Source of the DNA: Allorhizobium paknamense
GTDB taxonomy: Bacteria; Pseudomonadota; Alphaproteobacteria; Rhizobiales; Rhizobiaceae
Length of the DNA stretch: 64,000 bases
Assembly: GCF_030815125.1 (NCBI RefSeq)
Contig: NZ_JAUSWH010000005.1
Span: 248,001-312,000, forward strand
Reading direction: 5' to 3'
The notes below the pieces were generated by a model. That model searched no databases and was not told where the DNA came from. It was given only the letters and a program-made list of their open reading frames with translations. A program made the position numbers and the translations under genes. Shown in pieces: positions 8,496 to 16,659 of the stretch (positions are counted from its first letter, which is position 1; each line of letters begins with the position of its first letter).

Positions 8496-10024
8496 CCGTC
8501 TACTCGGCGTCATCGCCGCTCTTGCGCCTGAATGCGCGCGACAATGTTGCGGTGGCGCGCCTGACGCTCGAGCCCGTTACCCTGCCGGAGCTGGGCGGCG
8601 CAGCGCTCACCGGGCGTATACCCCAAGGACACAAGGTGGCCATTGCCGCGCTGAAAGCGGGCGATGCCGTGATCAAATATGGCCAGATCATCGGCTTTGC
8701 CGTCAGCGACATTGCCGTGGGGGATCATGTCCATACCCAGAACATGGCGATGCGCGATGTGGAACTGGCCCATGAATTCTGTGTGGATGCGCATGAGCCG
8801 GTCATGGTTTCCGAGTCCGCCCTTTTCATGGGCTACGAACGCTTGAATGGCGAGGCCGGAACACGCAATTACATTGCCATCGTCTCATCGGTGAACTGTT
8901 CGGCCACCGTGGCCAAGGCGGTGGCGCAGCATTACGCGCTGCCGGGGCGGCTGGACGCTTTTCCCAATGTCGATGGGGTCATTGCGCTCACCCATGCTGG
9001 CGGCTGCGCCATCAATACGGCGGCGGAAGGCTATCGCTATCTCACCCGCACGCTGGCCGGTTATGCCACCCATGCCAATGTCGGCGGCGTGGTGATGATC
9101 GGCCTTGGCTGCGAGACCAACCAGATCCCGGCGCTGCTCACGGCTCACGGCTTGAAGGAGGGAGAGCGCTTTCATACGCTGACCATTCAGGCCACAGGGG
9201 GCACACGCAAATCCATCGAAGCGGCCATTGCCGCCATCGATGCCATGTTGCCGGCTGTCAACGCGCTTACCCGGACGCCGCAGCCGGTGTCCAAGCTCAA
9301 GCTGGCGCTGGAATGTGGCGGATCGGACGGCTATTCCGGCATTTCCGCCAATCCGGCGCTGGGCTATGCCGCCGATCTTCTGGTCAGCCATGGCGGCACG
9401 GCCTGTCTGGCGGAAACGCCGGAGATCTATGGCGCCGAACATCTTCTGACCCGCCGGGCCAGGAGCCCGGAGGTGGCGGAAAAGCTTCTCCAGCGGATCG
9501 AATGGTGGCGCGATTACGCCGAACGCGGCCAGGCGGAACTGAACAACAATCCCTCCCACGGCAACAAGGCGGGCGGCCTCACCACGATTCTGGAAAAGTC
9601 GCTGGGCGCCGTCGCCAAGGGCGGCACGACACGACTCAACGCCGTCTATGAATATGCCGAGCGCATCACCGAGAGCGGTTTCGTGTTCATGGACACGCCC
9701 GGCTACGATCCGATTGCCGTGACGGGGCAGGTGGCGGGCGGCTGCAATGTCATCTGCTTCACCACGGGACGTGGCTCGGTCTCGGGATTCAAGCCCGCGC
9801 CGTCGCTGAAACTGGCCACCAACACGCCGATGTATGAGCGCATGCAGGAGGATATGGACCTGAATTGCGGCACTATCGTCACCGGCGACGAGACGGTGGA
9901 AGAGGTCGGCACGCGCATCTTCGAGGCCATCATAGCCACAGCCTCGGGCGAGCGGACGCTGAGCGAGATCTACAATTACGGCGATAACGAATTCGTACCC
10001 TGGCAGGTGGGCGCGATCATGTGA
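8492..10024 (+). CDS. Altronate/galactarate dehydratase family protein (UxaA-like)
   Basis: 510 aa, full-length UxaA/GarD-type dehydratase. The N-terminal SAF-like domain (about 1-105) includes GDHVHTQNMAM; the catalytic part has CETNQIP and the conserved C-terminal CFTTGRGSVSGFKPAPSLKLATNTPMY segment. These iron-dependent enzymes remove water from aldonic or aldaric acids to give 2-keto-3-deoxy acids. Here it would act on the acid released by the lactonase at the window's left edge, for example an L-fuconate-like aldonate; altronate is the best known substrate of the family. Start overlaps the GntR stop by 4 nt. Confidence 0.8.
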   Translation: MTVYSASSPLLRLNARDNVAVARLTLEPVTLPELGGAALTGRIPQGHKVAIAALKAGDAVIKYGQIIGFAVSDIAVGDHVHTQNMAMRDVELAHEFCVDAHEPVMVSESALFMGYERLNGEAGTRNYIAIVSSVNCSATVAKAVAQHYALPGRLDAFPNVDGVIALTHAGGCAINTAAEGYRYLTRTLAGYATHANVGGVVMIGLGCETNQIPALLTAHGLKEGERFHTLTIQATGGTRKSIEAAIAAIDAMLPAVNALTRTPQPVSKLKLALECGGSDGYSGISANPALGYAADLLVSHGGTACLAETPEIYGAEHLLTRRARSPEVAEKLLQRIEWWRDYAERGQAELNNNPSHGNKAGGLTTILEKSLGAVAKGGTTRLNAVYEYAERITESGFVFMDTPGYDPIAVTGQVAGGCNVICFTTGRGSVSGFKPAPSLKLATNTPMYERMQEDMDLNCGTIVTGDETVEEVGTRIFEAIIATASGERTLSEIYNYGDNEFVPWQVGAIM

Positions 10025-10068
10025 GGAGTGCCTTTCGGAGGAAGGGTATTCAGGCACGGGAGAGAGAC

Positions 10069-11637
10069 ATGACGGATTTGAAGAGATTTTACGATGTGAT
10101 CATCGTAGGCGCCGGCGTCGGCGGCGGAGCGCTTGCCAATCGGCTGGCGGAAACGGGCCGCAATATTCTGATGATCGAGCGCGGGCCGCGCTTGCCGCGC
10201 GAGGACGACAACTGGAGCGTCGATGCGGTCTTCCACAAGAAAAAATATGCCACCAAGGAAGAATGGCGCGACAAGGACGGCGCGCTTTTCAACCCCAGCA
10301 CCTATTATTATGTCGGCGGCAACAGCAAGTTCTTTGGGGCGGCGACCTTACGCTTTCGACGCGAAGATTTTGAAGACCTTCAGCATGAGGGTGGCGTGGC
10401 TCCGGCGTGGCCCGTCTCCTATGATGCGTTCGAACCCTATTACGCCATCGCCGAGCGGCTGATGGGCACCCATGGCACGGCGGGGCTTGATCCGACCGAG
10501 CCGCCGCGCTCCGGCCCCATGCCGCATCCGGCCATTGGCCACGAGCCGGAAATCGCCTTCTTCGAAAAGAAACTGAAGGAAAAGGGCTTACATCCTTTCC
10601 CACTGCCGATTGCCATCGATTATCATCAGGGCGGCAGTTGTATCCGCTGTCGCACCTGCGACGGCTTTGCCTGCAAGCTGGGCGCCAAGGGCGATGCGGA
10701 AGTGCGGCTCGTCAATCCGGCGCTTGCCAAAGCCAAGGGCAGGATCGAGCTGATCACCGAAACCTTCGTGCATCGCCTGCTGACAGATCCGACCGGCAAG
10801 CGTGTCACCGGTGTCGAGCTGACCCATCAGGGTGAGACGCAGGTGGTGGAGGCCGATCTTTTCGTCTCCAGCGCCGGTGCCATCAATTCGGCGGCCCTTC
10901 TTCTGCGTTCAGCCAATGATGCCCACAAGCGCGGTCTCGGCAACAATATGTCCGACCAGCTGGGCCGCAATTATATGGCCCACAACAATACGGCGATGAT
11001 GGCAATCTCGCCCTTCAAGAAGAACCGTGTCGTCTTCCAGAAGTCGATGGCGATCAATGATTTCTACCTCGCCAACAGCGAAAAGCCCTATCCGCTCGGC
11101 AATGTGCAGGGGCTGGGCAAATTGCAGGGCGGCATGCTGACGGCCAGTGCCGCCTGGGCGCCGGAATGGCTGATGTCGAGCTTTGCCGACCGCAGCGTGG
11201 ATTGGTGGCTGATGTCGGAAGACCTTCCCGATCCGAACAATCGCGTCACCGTCGATCCCGATGGCAGGATTCGCCTCAGCTACACGGCCAACAATCTCAA
11301 ATCCCACAATGAACTGGTGAAGGTCTGGTCGCGGATCATGCGTTCGCTCGGCTATCCGCTGATCATCACCAACAAGATGGATATCAAGGTGTCCATGCAT
11401 CAATGCGGCACGGCCCGTTTCGGCAAGACGCCGGAAAGCTCGGTGCTGGACCCACATTGCAAGGTCTGGGATATCGATAATCTCTATGTCGTCGATGCGT
11501 CTTTCCTGCCGTCCTCGACGGCGGTCAATCCCTCGCTGACCATTGTGGCGCAGGCGCAGCGCACCGCCGAACATATTCTCGCCCGCTGGGGTGAAACCGT
11601 TTCAGCCGCACCCCAGGCTTCGCCGACGGCAGCCTGA
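10069..11637 (+). CDS. FAD-dependent GMC-family oxidoreductase
   Basis: 522 aa. The N-terminal dinucleotide fold is DVIIVGAGVGGGALANRLAETG (about residues 8-29); the C terminus has the GMC_oxred_C pattern MHQCGTARFG...VDASFLPSSTAVNPSLTIVAQAQRTAEHI, with the catalytic His region. A Cys-rich segment CIRCRTCDGFAC near residue 195 is notable. GMC enzymes oxidise sugars, sugar acids or alcohols. The ATG at 10069 has a GGGAGAGAGAC ribosome site; a GTG 16 codons upstream is unlikely. It sits between the dehydratase and an SDR, so it probably oxidises a pathway intermediate; the substrate is unknown. Confidence 0.75.
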   Translation: MTDLKRFYDVIIVGAGVGGGALANRLAETGRNILMIERGPRLPREDDNWSVDAVFHKKKYATKEEWRDKDGALFNPSTYYYVGGNSKFFGAATLRFRREDFEDLQHEGGVAPAWPVSYDAFEPYYAIAERLMGTHGTAGLDPTEPPRSGPMPHPAIGHEPEIAFFEKKLKEKGLHPFPLPIAIDYHQGGSCIRCRTCDGFACKLGAKGDAEVRLVNPALAKAKGRIELITETFVHRLLTDPTGKRVTGVELTHQGETQVVEADLFVSSAGAINSAALLLRSANDAHKRGLGNNMSDQLGRNYMAHNNTAMMAISPFKKNRVVFQKSMAINDFYLANSEKPYPLGNVQGLGKLQGGMLTASAAWAPEWLMSSFADRSVDWWLMSEDLPDPNNRVTVDPDGRIRLSYTANNLKSHNELVKVWSRIMRSLGYPLIITNKMDIKVSMHQCGTARFGKTPESSVLDPHCKVWDIDNLYVVDASFLPSSTAVNPSLTIVAQAQRTAEHILARWGETVSAAPQASPTAA

Positions 11638-11666
11638 ATTCACCGACAGTCCAGGGAGGAAACAAC

Positions 11667-12464
11667 ATGCCCGACACGGCCACGGATTACCGCCGCCTGT
11701 TTGATCTCACCGGCCGCAAGGCCATCGTTACCGGCGGCTCGCGCGGCATTGGCAAGGCTCTGGCTGAGGCGCTGGCCGCCCATGGGGCCGATGTTGCCAT
11801 CGTGGTCCGCTCCACGCTCAACCGTGCCGAAGAGGTGGCAAACGCCATCAAGGCTGAGGGCCGCGACAGTTTTGCCCTTCAGGCCGATGTCTCGGATGAA
11901 GCCGAGGTGGAGCGCATGACGCAGGCGGTCATGGACCGCTTCGGGCGCATCGATATCCTCATCAACAATGCCGGGATCGTGCTGCCCGCGTCTGCCGAAG
12001 AGTGCAGCCTCGACCAGTGGCGGCAGACCATGGCGGTTAATCTCGACGGAGTGTTTCTCGTCTCCAAACATGTCGGGCGGCGGATGATTGCGCAAAAGAG
12101 CGGTTCGATTATCAATATCGGCTCGATGTCGGGCCGGATCGTCAACTGGCCCTTCCGCCATGCCGCCTATAATGTCTCCAAGGCGGGCGTCCATATGCTG
12201 ACCAAGGCACTGGCGACGGAATGGGCGGAGCATAATGTGCGCGTCAACGCCATCGCGCCCGGCTATATTCGCACCGAACTGACGGATGAGGTGCTGCGCG
12301 AGCATCCCGATGTTGTGGCCAATTACTGGGAAAAGGGGGCAGTGCAGAACCGGATCGGAACGGTGGAGGAGCTTGCCGGTTCCGTTGTCTATCTCGCCAG
12401 CAATGCCGGATCGTTCACCACCGGCGAAGTGATCACCATCGATGGCGGCCTGACGCTACGTTGA
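11667..12464 (+). CDS. Short-chain dehydrogenase/reductase
   Basis: 265 aa classical SDR: TGGSRGIGKALAEAL cofactor motif (about residues 22-36), NNAG at about 100, the catalytic Ser in NIGSMSG and YNVSK Tyr/Lys pair, and the C-terminal GEVITIDGGLTLR. A GGGAGGAAACAAC site precedes the ATG. In the non-phosphorylative fucose route a 2-keto-3-deoxy-L-fuconate dehydrogenase of this family follows the dehydratase, which matches the gene order. Without a biochemical assignment the substrate stays open. Confidence 0.8.
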   Translation: MPDTATDYRRLFDLTGRKAIVTGGSRGIGKALAEALAAHGADVAIVVRSTLNRAEEVANAIKAEGRDSFALQADVSDEAEVERMTQAVMDRFGRIDILINNAGIVLPASAEECSLDQWRQTMAVNLDGVFLVSKHVGRRMIAQKSGSIINIGSMSGRIVNWPFRHAAYNVSKAGVHMLTKALATEWAEHNVRVNAIAPGYIRTELTDEVLREHPDVVANYWEKGAVQNRIGTVEELAGSVVYLASNAGSFTTGEVITIDGGLTLR

Positions 12465-12492
12465 TCCGCACTGACAAAGAAGGAGGAAGACC

Positions 12493-13608
12493 ATGACCGC
12501 ACGAGGATATGGCGGGCCGTTGCGTTACGTGCAGGGGCCGGGCGTCATCGATGACATCGGGCTCTATATTGCGCCCTTGGCCACATCGGCTCTGATCGTA
12601 ATCGATGCGTTTTTCTGGGAGACATTGCGTCCCCGGGTAGAGGCCAATCTGAAAGCCCATGGCGTCAAAAGCCACTTCGTGAAATTTGGCGGGGAATCCT
12701 CCGACAAGGAGGTGAGCCGCACGGTTGCCGAAGGCAAAACGGCGGAGGCGGGCGTCGTCATCGGCATCGGCGGCGGCAAGGCGCTGGATACCGCCAAGAT
12801 TTCCGCACTTTCTCTGGGCGCACGCACCGCAACCGTGCCAACCATCGCCTCGACAGATTCGCCGACAAGTGCGCTGGGGGTGATCTATAGCGAAGATGGT
12901 GTCTATGATCGCGTCATTCGCTGCGGACGCAATCCCGATGTCGTGCTGGTGGACAGCCAGTTGATCATCAAGGCCCCGGTGCGCTTCCTTGTTTCCGGCA
13001 TGGGCGATGCGCTCTCCACCTGGTATGAGGCCCGCTCGAATTTCGAAAGCCGCTCTAACAATTATATCGGCGATGGCTATGTCACCACGGCGGCAGGTGC
13101 GGCCATTGCCCGGCGCTGCCATGAGGTGCTGATGCGCGACGGACGTGCAGCCTTTGCTGCCGCCCGCGATGGCAAGCTGACGCAGGCGGTGGAAAACATC
13201 ATCGAAGCCAACACGCTGCTGAGTGGTCTGGGCTTTGAAAACTGCGGCGTTTCCGGTGCCCATGGCATCCACGATGCGCTGACCGTGCTGGAACCGACGC
13301 ATCACTTTTTCCACGGCGAAAAGGTCGCCTTCGGCATTATCGGCCTGCTGGTGCTGGAAAACCGTCCGCTCGATGAAATTCACGAAGCCATCGATTTTTG
13401 CCAGGATATCGGCCTGCCAACGACCCTTGCCGATCTCGGCCTGGAGAAGGTCACAGCGGAAGAATTGCTGAAGGTGGGTGAAATCGCGCTCGATCCGAAA
13501 AGCGTTATCCATTCCGTTCCGGTGACACTGACGCCGCAATTGGTGGCGGATTGCATCTGGACGGCCAGCACCCTGGCTGAAGAGCGGGCGAAGAGCCGCC
13601 GAGGCTGA
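12493..13608 (+). CDS. Glycerol dehydrogenase-like zinc/iron dehydrogenase (GldA family)
   Basis: 371 aa. Motifs of the GldA branch are seen: GIGGGKALDTAKI for NAD binding, PTIASTDSPTSALGVIY, and metal ligands in SGMGDALSTWYEA (Asp), SGAHGIHDALT (His) and HHFFHGEKVAFG (His). GldA oxidises glycerol to dihydroxyacetone, but relatives act on 1,2-propanediol and other hydroxy compounds, which would suit L-lactaldehyde/propanediol chemistry here. An AAGGAGGAAGACC site precedes the ATG. It is the last gene before the lldR control region. Confidence 0.8.
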   Translation: MTARGYGGPLRYVQGPGVIDDIGLYIAPLATSALIVIDAFFWETLRPRVEANLKAHGVKSHFVKFGGESSDKEVSRTVAEGKTAEAGVVIGIGGGKALDTAKISALSLGARTATVPTIASTDSPTSALGVIYSEDGVYDRVIRCGRNPDVVLVDSQLIIKAPVRFLVSGMGDALSTWYEARSNFESRSNNYIGDGYVTTAAGAAIARRCHEVLMRDGRAAFAAARDGKLTQAVENIIEANTLLSGLGFENCGVSGAHGIHDALTVLEPTHHFFHGEKVAFGIIGLLVLENRPLDEIHEAIDFCQDIGLPTTLADLGLEKVTAEELLKVGEIALDPKSVIHSVPVTLTPQLVADCIWTASTLAEERAKSRRG

Positions 13609-13622
13609 ATGATCCTGCTCCT

Positions 13623-13655
13623 AAACCGGGTATTGGTCCTACCAATATCCGGTTT
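13623..13655. promoter_or_regulatory. Extended palindrome, LldR-type operator O1
   Basis: The core TATTGGT-CCT-ACCAATA at 13631-13647 is a perfect 7-bp inverted repeat matching the TGGTnnnACCA operator style of the LldR/PdhR/FadR group. It is embedded in a longer palindrome with outer arms AAACCGG/CCGGTTT. It could also fold as an RNA hairpin ending the GldA-like transcript, so operator and terminator roles may be combined. Confidence 0.65.
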
Positions 13656-13703
13656 ACACAATTCTATTCGACGCAAAAGGTGATATTGCGCTCCTGTTTG
13701 AGA

Positions 13704-13719
13704 TTTGGTACGACCAATT
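13704..13719. promoter_or_regulatory. Second LldR-type operator O2
   Basis: TTGGT-ACG-ACCAA is centred on 13711, 72 bp (about seven helical turns) from the centre of the first site. Two phased sites resemble the E. coli lldPRD arrangement, in which LldR binds two operators. It lies in the leader of the regulator gene if the TTG start at 13743 is used. Confidence 0.6.
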
Positions 13720-13742
13720 CTACATCACCGGAGCGCCCGTCT

Positions 13743-14495
13743 TTGTCTCTTGCCGAAAAAATCGAGGCTTTGATTGCCGAGCGCGGGCTTGCGCCGGGAG
13801 ATCGCCTGCCGCCGGAGCGACAGCTTGCTGTGGACTTCGGCGCATCGCGTTCCAGGCTGCGGGAGGCGATCCAGACGTTGATCAGCCGGGGCGTCCTCAA
13901 AAGCCGCCAGGGCGGCGGCACCTTCGTTGCAACGCCCGAGGAGCCGGGCGCGCTGGACAGGGCCTTGCTGCCGCTCTTGCCGCTCTTGGAAGGTGAGGCT
14001 GGCTATTGGCGCGATGTCATGGAAATTCGCAAATCGCTGGATGGCGATGCCGCTTATTACGCGGCGCAGCGCGCCACCGAGGCGAACCGGCAGCAGATCC
14101 GTTCGGCATTGGTCGCCATGGCAGAGGCCGGTGACGATCCGGCCCGGCAGGCGCTGGCCGATGCCGGATTTCACCGGGTTCTTGCCGAAGCGTCACACAA
14201 CATCGTACTGCGCCAGATCGTGGCCGGGCTTGCCGGGCTTTTGCGGCAGAGCATTGCCGAAAGCCTGCTGCGGCTTTACCGCCAGCCGGATCTGATCGCG
14301 GCGCTGGAACGCCAGCATCGGAGCATCGCCGAGGCCGTGCTGGCCGGTGAGGCCGAGGCGGCCCGGCGCGCGGCCATCGATCATCTTCAGTTTGTCGAAG
14401 ACAGTTTAAAAGCCATCGAGGACGGGCTTGCGCGGCAGAAGCGGGCGCGCGCGGCACTGACCCGTTCCGATTTTCAGGAGACCACCCCATCATGA
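13743..14495 (+). CDS. lldR: L-lactate-responsive regulator LldR (GntR/FadR family)
   Basis: 250 aa. N-terminal winged helix (about residues 3-70) with [34 protein letters not shown], then an FCD domain. A TTG at 13743 is chosen: GGAG at 13730-13733 lies 9 nt upstream, and family members begin at [15 protein letters not shown]. The longer GTG-started frame at 13680 lacks a ribosome site and would run through the second operator palindrome. The 4-nt overlap with lldD and the two upstream TTGGT/ACCAA palindromes identify it as LldR. The likely effector is L-lactate. Confidence 0.8.
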   Translation: MSLAEKIEALIAERGLAPGDRLPPERQLAVDFGASRSRLREAIQTLISRGVLKSRQGGGTFVATPEEPGALDRALLPLLPLLEGEAGYWRDVMEIRKSLDGDAAYYAAQRATEANRQQIRSALVAMAEAGDDPARQALADAGFHRVLAEASHNIVLRQIVAGLAGLLRQSIAESLLRLYRQPDLIAALERQHRSIAEAVLAGEAEAARRAAIDHLQFVEDSLKAIEDGLARQKRARAALTRSDFQETTPS

Positions 14496-15673
14496 TCATT
14501 TCCTCCGCCACCGATTACCGCGAGGCGGCGCGCCGCCGCCTGCCGCCCTTCCTGTTTCACTATGCCGATGGCGGCGCCTATGCCGAGCATACGCTGCGCA
14601 GCAATGTGCAGGAGCTTTCCGAGCAGGCGCTGCGCCAACGGGTGCTGAAGAGTGTTGGCGAGGTCGACCTCTCCACCACGCTTTTCGGGGAAAAGCTTGC
14701 CATGCCGGTGGTGTTGGCGCCGGTCGGTCTCACCGGCATGTATGCCCGCCGCGGCGAGGTGCAGGCAGCGCGGGCTGCGGCGAACAAGGGCATTTCGCTG
14801 ACACTCTCCACCGTTTCCGTCTGCTCCATCGAGGAAGTGCAGGGCAAGGTGGATCGGCCCATCTGGTTTCAGCTCTATGTGCTGCGCGACCGTGGCTTCA
14901 TGAAAAACGCGCTGGAGCGGGCCTGGGCGGCTGGCGTGCGCAAGCTGGTGTTTACGGTGGACATGCCCGTGCCGGGCGCGCGCTACCGCGATGCCCATGC
15001 CGGCATGTCGGGACCGAATGCCCCGGCCCGGCGCATTGTCCAGGCGATGATGCATCCGCGCTGGGCTCTCGATGTCGGGCTGCTTGGGCGTCCGCACGAT
15101 CTTGGCAATATTTCGGCCTATCGCGGCGAGCCGACCAATCTCGCCGATTACATCGGCTGGCTGGGGGCGAATTTCGACCCCTCCATCGGCTGGAAGGACC
15201 TGGAATGGATCCGGGATTTCTGGAAGGGGCCGATGATCATCAAGGGCATTCTCGATCCGGACGATGCCCGCGATGCCGTGCGGCTGGGGGCCGATGGTAT
15301 CGTGGTTTCCAATCACGGGGGCCGTCAGCTCGATGGCGTATTGTCATCGGTCAGAGCGCTGCCCGCGATTGCCGATGCGGTGAAGGGGGATATGACCATT
15401 ATGGCCGATTCCGGCATCCGTTCCGGGCTTGATGTGGTGCGGATGATTGCCCGTGGGGCCGACGGCGTGCTGATTGGCCGTGCCTTCCTCTATGCGCTTG
15501 CAACGGCGGGTCAGGCGGGCGTGGAAAATCTGCTCGACATCTTCGCCAAGGAAATGCGCGTTGCGATGACGCTGACGGGGGCCCGCTCGATTGCCGAGAT
15601 CACCTCGGATAATCTGGTATCTGGAGTGTTTCCAGGAAAAGTGGAAACCGGTTTTCCGTCCGGAAACACGTAA
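14492..15673 (+). CDS. lldD: L-lactate dehydrogenase (FMN-dependent)
   Basis: 393 aa, FMN-dependent alpha-hydroxyacid dehydrogenase oxidising L-lactate to pyruvate and feeding electrons to the respiratory chain. Diagnostic blocks are [17 protein letters not shown] near the N terminus, [44 protein letters not shown], and [11 protein letters not shown] with the catalytic His/Arg, followed by [29 protein letters not shown]. It overlaps lldR by 4 nt. The last 15 or so residues ([15 protein letters not shown]) are encoded by a palindromic repeat element and are probably a non-native tail. Confidence 0.92.
   Translation: MIISSATDYREAARRRLPPFLFHYADGGAYAEHTLRSNVQELSEQALRQRVLKSVGEVDLSTTLFGEKLAMPVVLAPVGLTGMYARRGEVQAARAAANKGISLTLSTVSVCSIEEVQGKVDRPIWFQLYVLRDRGFMKNALERAWAAGVRKLVFTVDMPVPGARYRDAHAGMSGPNAPARRIVQAMMHPRWALDVGLLGRPHDLGNISAYRGEPTNLADYIGWLGANFDPSIGWKDLEWIRDFWKGPMIIKGILDPDDARDAVRLGADGIVVSNHGGRQLDGVLSSVRALPAIADAVKGDMTIMADSGIRSGLDVVRMIARGADGVLIGRAFLYALATAGQAGVENLLDIFAKEMRVAMTLTGARSIAEITSDNLVSGVFPGKVETGFPSGNT
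15626..15669. repeat. RIME-like palindromic element inside the lldD 3' end
   Basis: The element runs from GTGTTTCC to GGAAACAC, enclosing the core AGTGGAAACCGGTTTTCC. The same core recurs near 36.4, 44.2, 58.2 and 60.2 kb. Here it has entered the coding frame, giving lldD its final codons; the TAA stop lies directly after it. Confidence 0.8.
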
Positions 15674-15692
15674 AACAGAGAGCCCCTGAGAG

Positions 15693-16364
15693 CTATCCTT
15701 CCTCATGCCGGGCAAAGACGATGCTGGCGGCGCCGACAATGGAGACATGGCTATAGGCCGCGCTTGCGGCCCCCTGGCCGTCGCCGCAGAGAATGGCGTC
15801 GACAATGCGGCCATGCTCTTTCCAGGAATGATCGAGGCGGCCTTCCAGGCGAAATTGGGCACGGCGGAACGGCGAAAGCCGCGCCCTGGTCTGCGTCACC
15901 ATGCTCTGGATATGGGCATTGCGTGCGCCGTTATAGAGCCGGTTGTGAAATTCCACATTGAACAGCGCATAGGCTTCCGTGTCACCCGCCTTGATGAGCT
16001 GCTGCGAGGCCTTGTGCGCCTCCTGCAGGTCCAGCCGCTCTCGAATGGTCATGCGCTCGGCAGCAAGCCGGGCGCAGATGCTCTCCAGCTCTGCCATCGC
16101 CTCGAACATCGAGGTCAGGAAGGCATCCGAGACGGTGGTGACGATGGCGCTTTTGTTTGGCGGGCGCTCCACGAGCCCCATGGCGCATAATTGCCTGAGC
16201 GCTTCCCGCACCGGCGTGCGCGACACGTCGAAGCGCGCGGCAAGCCCTGCCTCGTCCAGCTTGTCGCCCGGCTGCAAGGCGCCGTCCACAATGAGATCGG
16301 CAATGGCCCGCACCATCTGCTCTACCGTGTCGCCGGTCCTGACCAGTTCCCGCGTCTGTTTCAT
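15693..16364 (-). CDS. GntR-family regulator (FCD subfamily), probable controller of the cyanurate/biuret operon
   Basis: 223 aa. Winged helix with SRTPVREALRQLCAMGLVERPPN (about residues 45-68) and an FCD domain with the FHNRLYNGARN segment. The ATG at 16364 has AGGCAG just upstream; an ATG at 16382 lacks any ribosome site and coincides with a TGCAT repeat, so the shorter form is preferred. It is divergent from the BMP-type transporter and triazine-degradation genes, with four TGCATGCA-like sites between them. The effector could be cyanuric acid, biuret or a nitrogen signal; this is inferred from position. Confidence 0.82.
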   Translation of the reverse strand: MKQTRELVRTGDTVEQMVRAIADLIVDGALQPGDKLDEAGLAARFDVSRTPVREALRQLCAMGLVERPPNKSAIVTTVSDAFLTSMFEAMAELESICARLAAERMTIRERLDLQEAHKASQQLIKAGDTEAYALFNVEFHNRLYNGARNAHIQSMVTQTRARLSPFRRAQFRLEGRLDHSWKEHGRIVDAILCGDGQGAASAAYSHVSIVGAASIVFARHEEG

Positions 16365-16377
16365 AATCTGCCTGATT

Positions 16378-16389
16378 TGCATACACTTT
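16378..16389. promoter_or_regulatory. Operator candidate 1 (TGCATACACTTT)
   Basis: First of four related sequences in the divergent region. TGCATACACTTT differs by one base from the two best copies and lies just before the chosen start of the GntR gene, where binding would give autoregulation. Confidence 0.45.
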
Positions 16390-16445
16390 GGCTGACTTTA
16401 GCCTAAAAACAGCGCGACGGGAATTCTCCAGTGCAAAATTCTGCC

Positions 16446-16453
16446 TGCATGCA
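16446..16453. promoter_or_regulatory. Operator candidate 2 (TGCATGCA)
   Basis: Perfect 8-bp palindrome TGCATGCA, here followed by ATCGG rather than CTTT. It shares its core with three further sites in the same intergenic region. Confidence 0.4.
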
Positions 16454-16519
16454 ATCGGCGAGATCGGCGCTCTTTCAAGCATTTTTCTGCCTTAAATAAC
16501 AGCAAAAAGCATCAATAAC

Positions 16520-16532
16520 TGCATGCACTTTG
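16520..16532. promoter_or_regulatory. Operator candidate 3 (TGCATGCACTTTG)
   Basis: TGCATGCACTTTG is nearly identical over 12 bases to the copy at 16601. The centre-to-centre distance of about 81 bp would put paired sites close to the same helix face. Confidence 0.5.
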
Positions 16533-16600
16533 AGCATGGACGCGAAAATCACGTCCGAAACCGTTTTGCAAATACCCTGAAAATGTACTGGCACGCTGAT

Positions 16601-16613
16601 TGCATGCACTTTT
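16601..16613. promoter_or_regulatory. Operator candidate 4 (TGCATGCACTTTT)
   Basis: TGCATGCACTTTT lies 47 nt before the start of the BMP-type binding protein, a suitable place to block transcription or translation initiation of the transport/degradation operon. Confidence 0.5.
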
Positions 16614-16659
16614 CCTGAGAGCCGCTCTGAGTCGGTGATTTCAAAACAAGGGAACAGCC

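Noticed and set aside
13680..13742. Longer GTG-started form of lldR
   Set aside because: No ribosome site, and the extra codons run through an operator palindrome.
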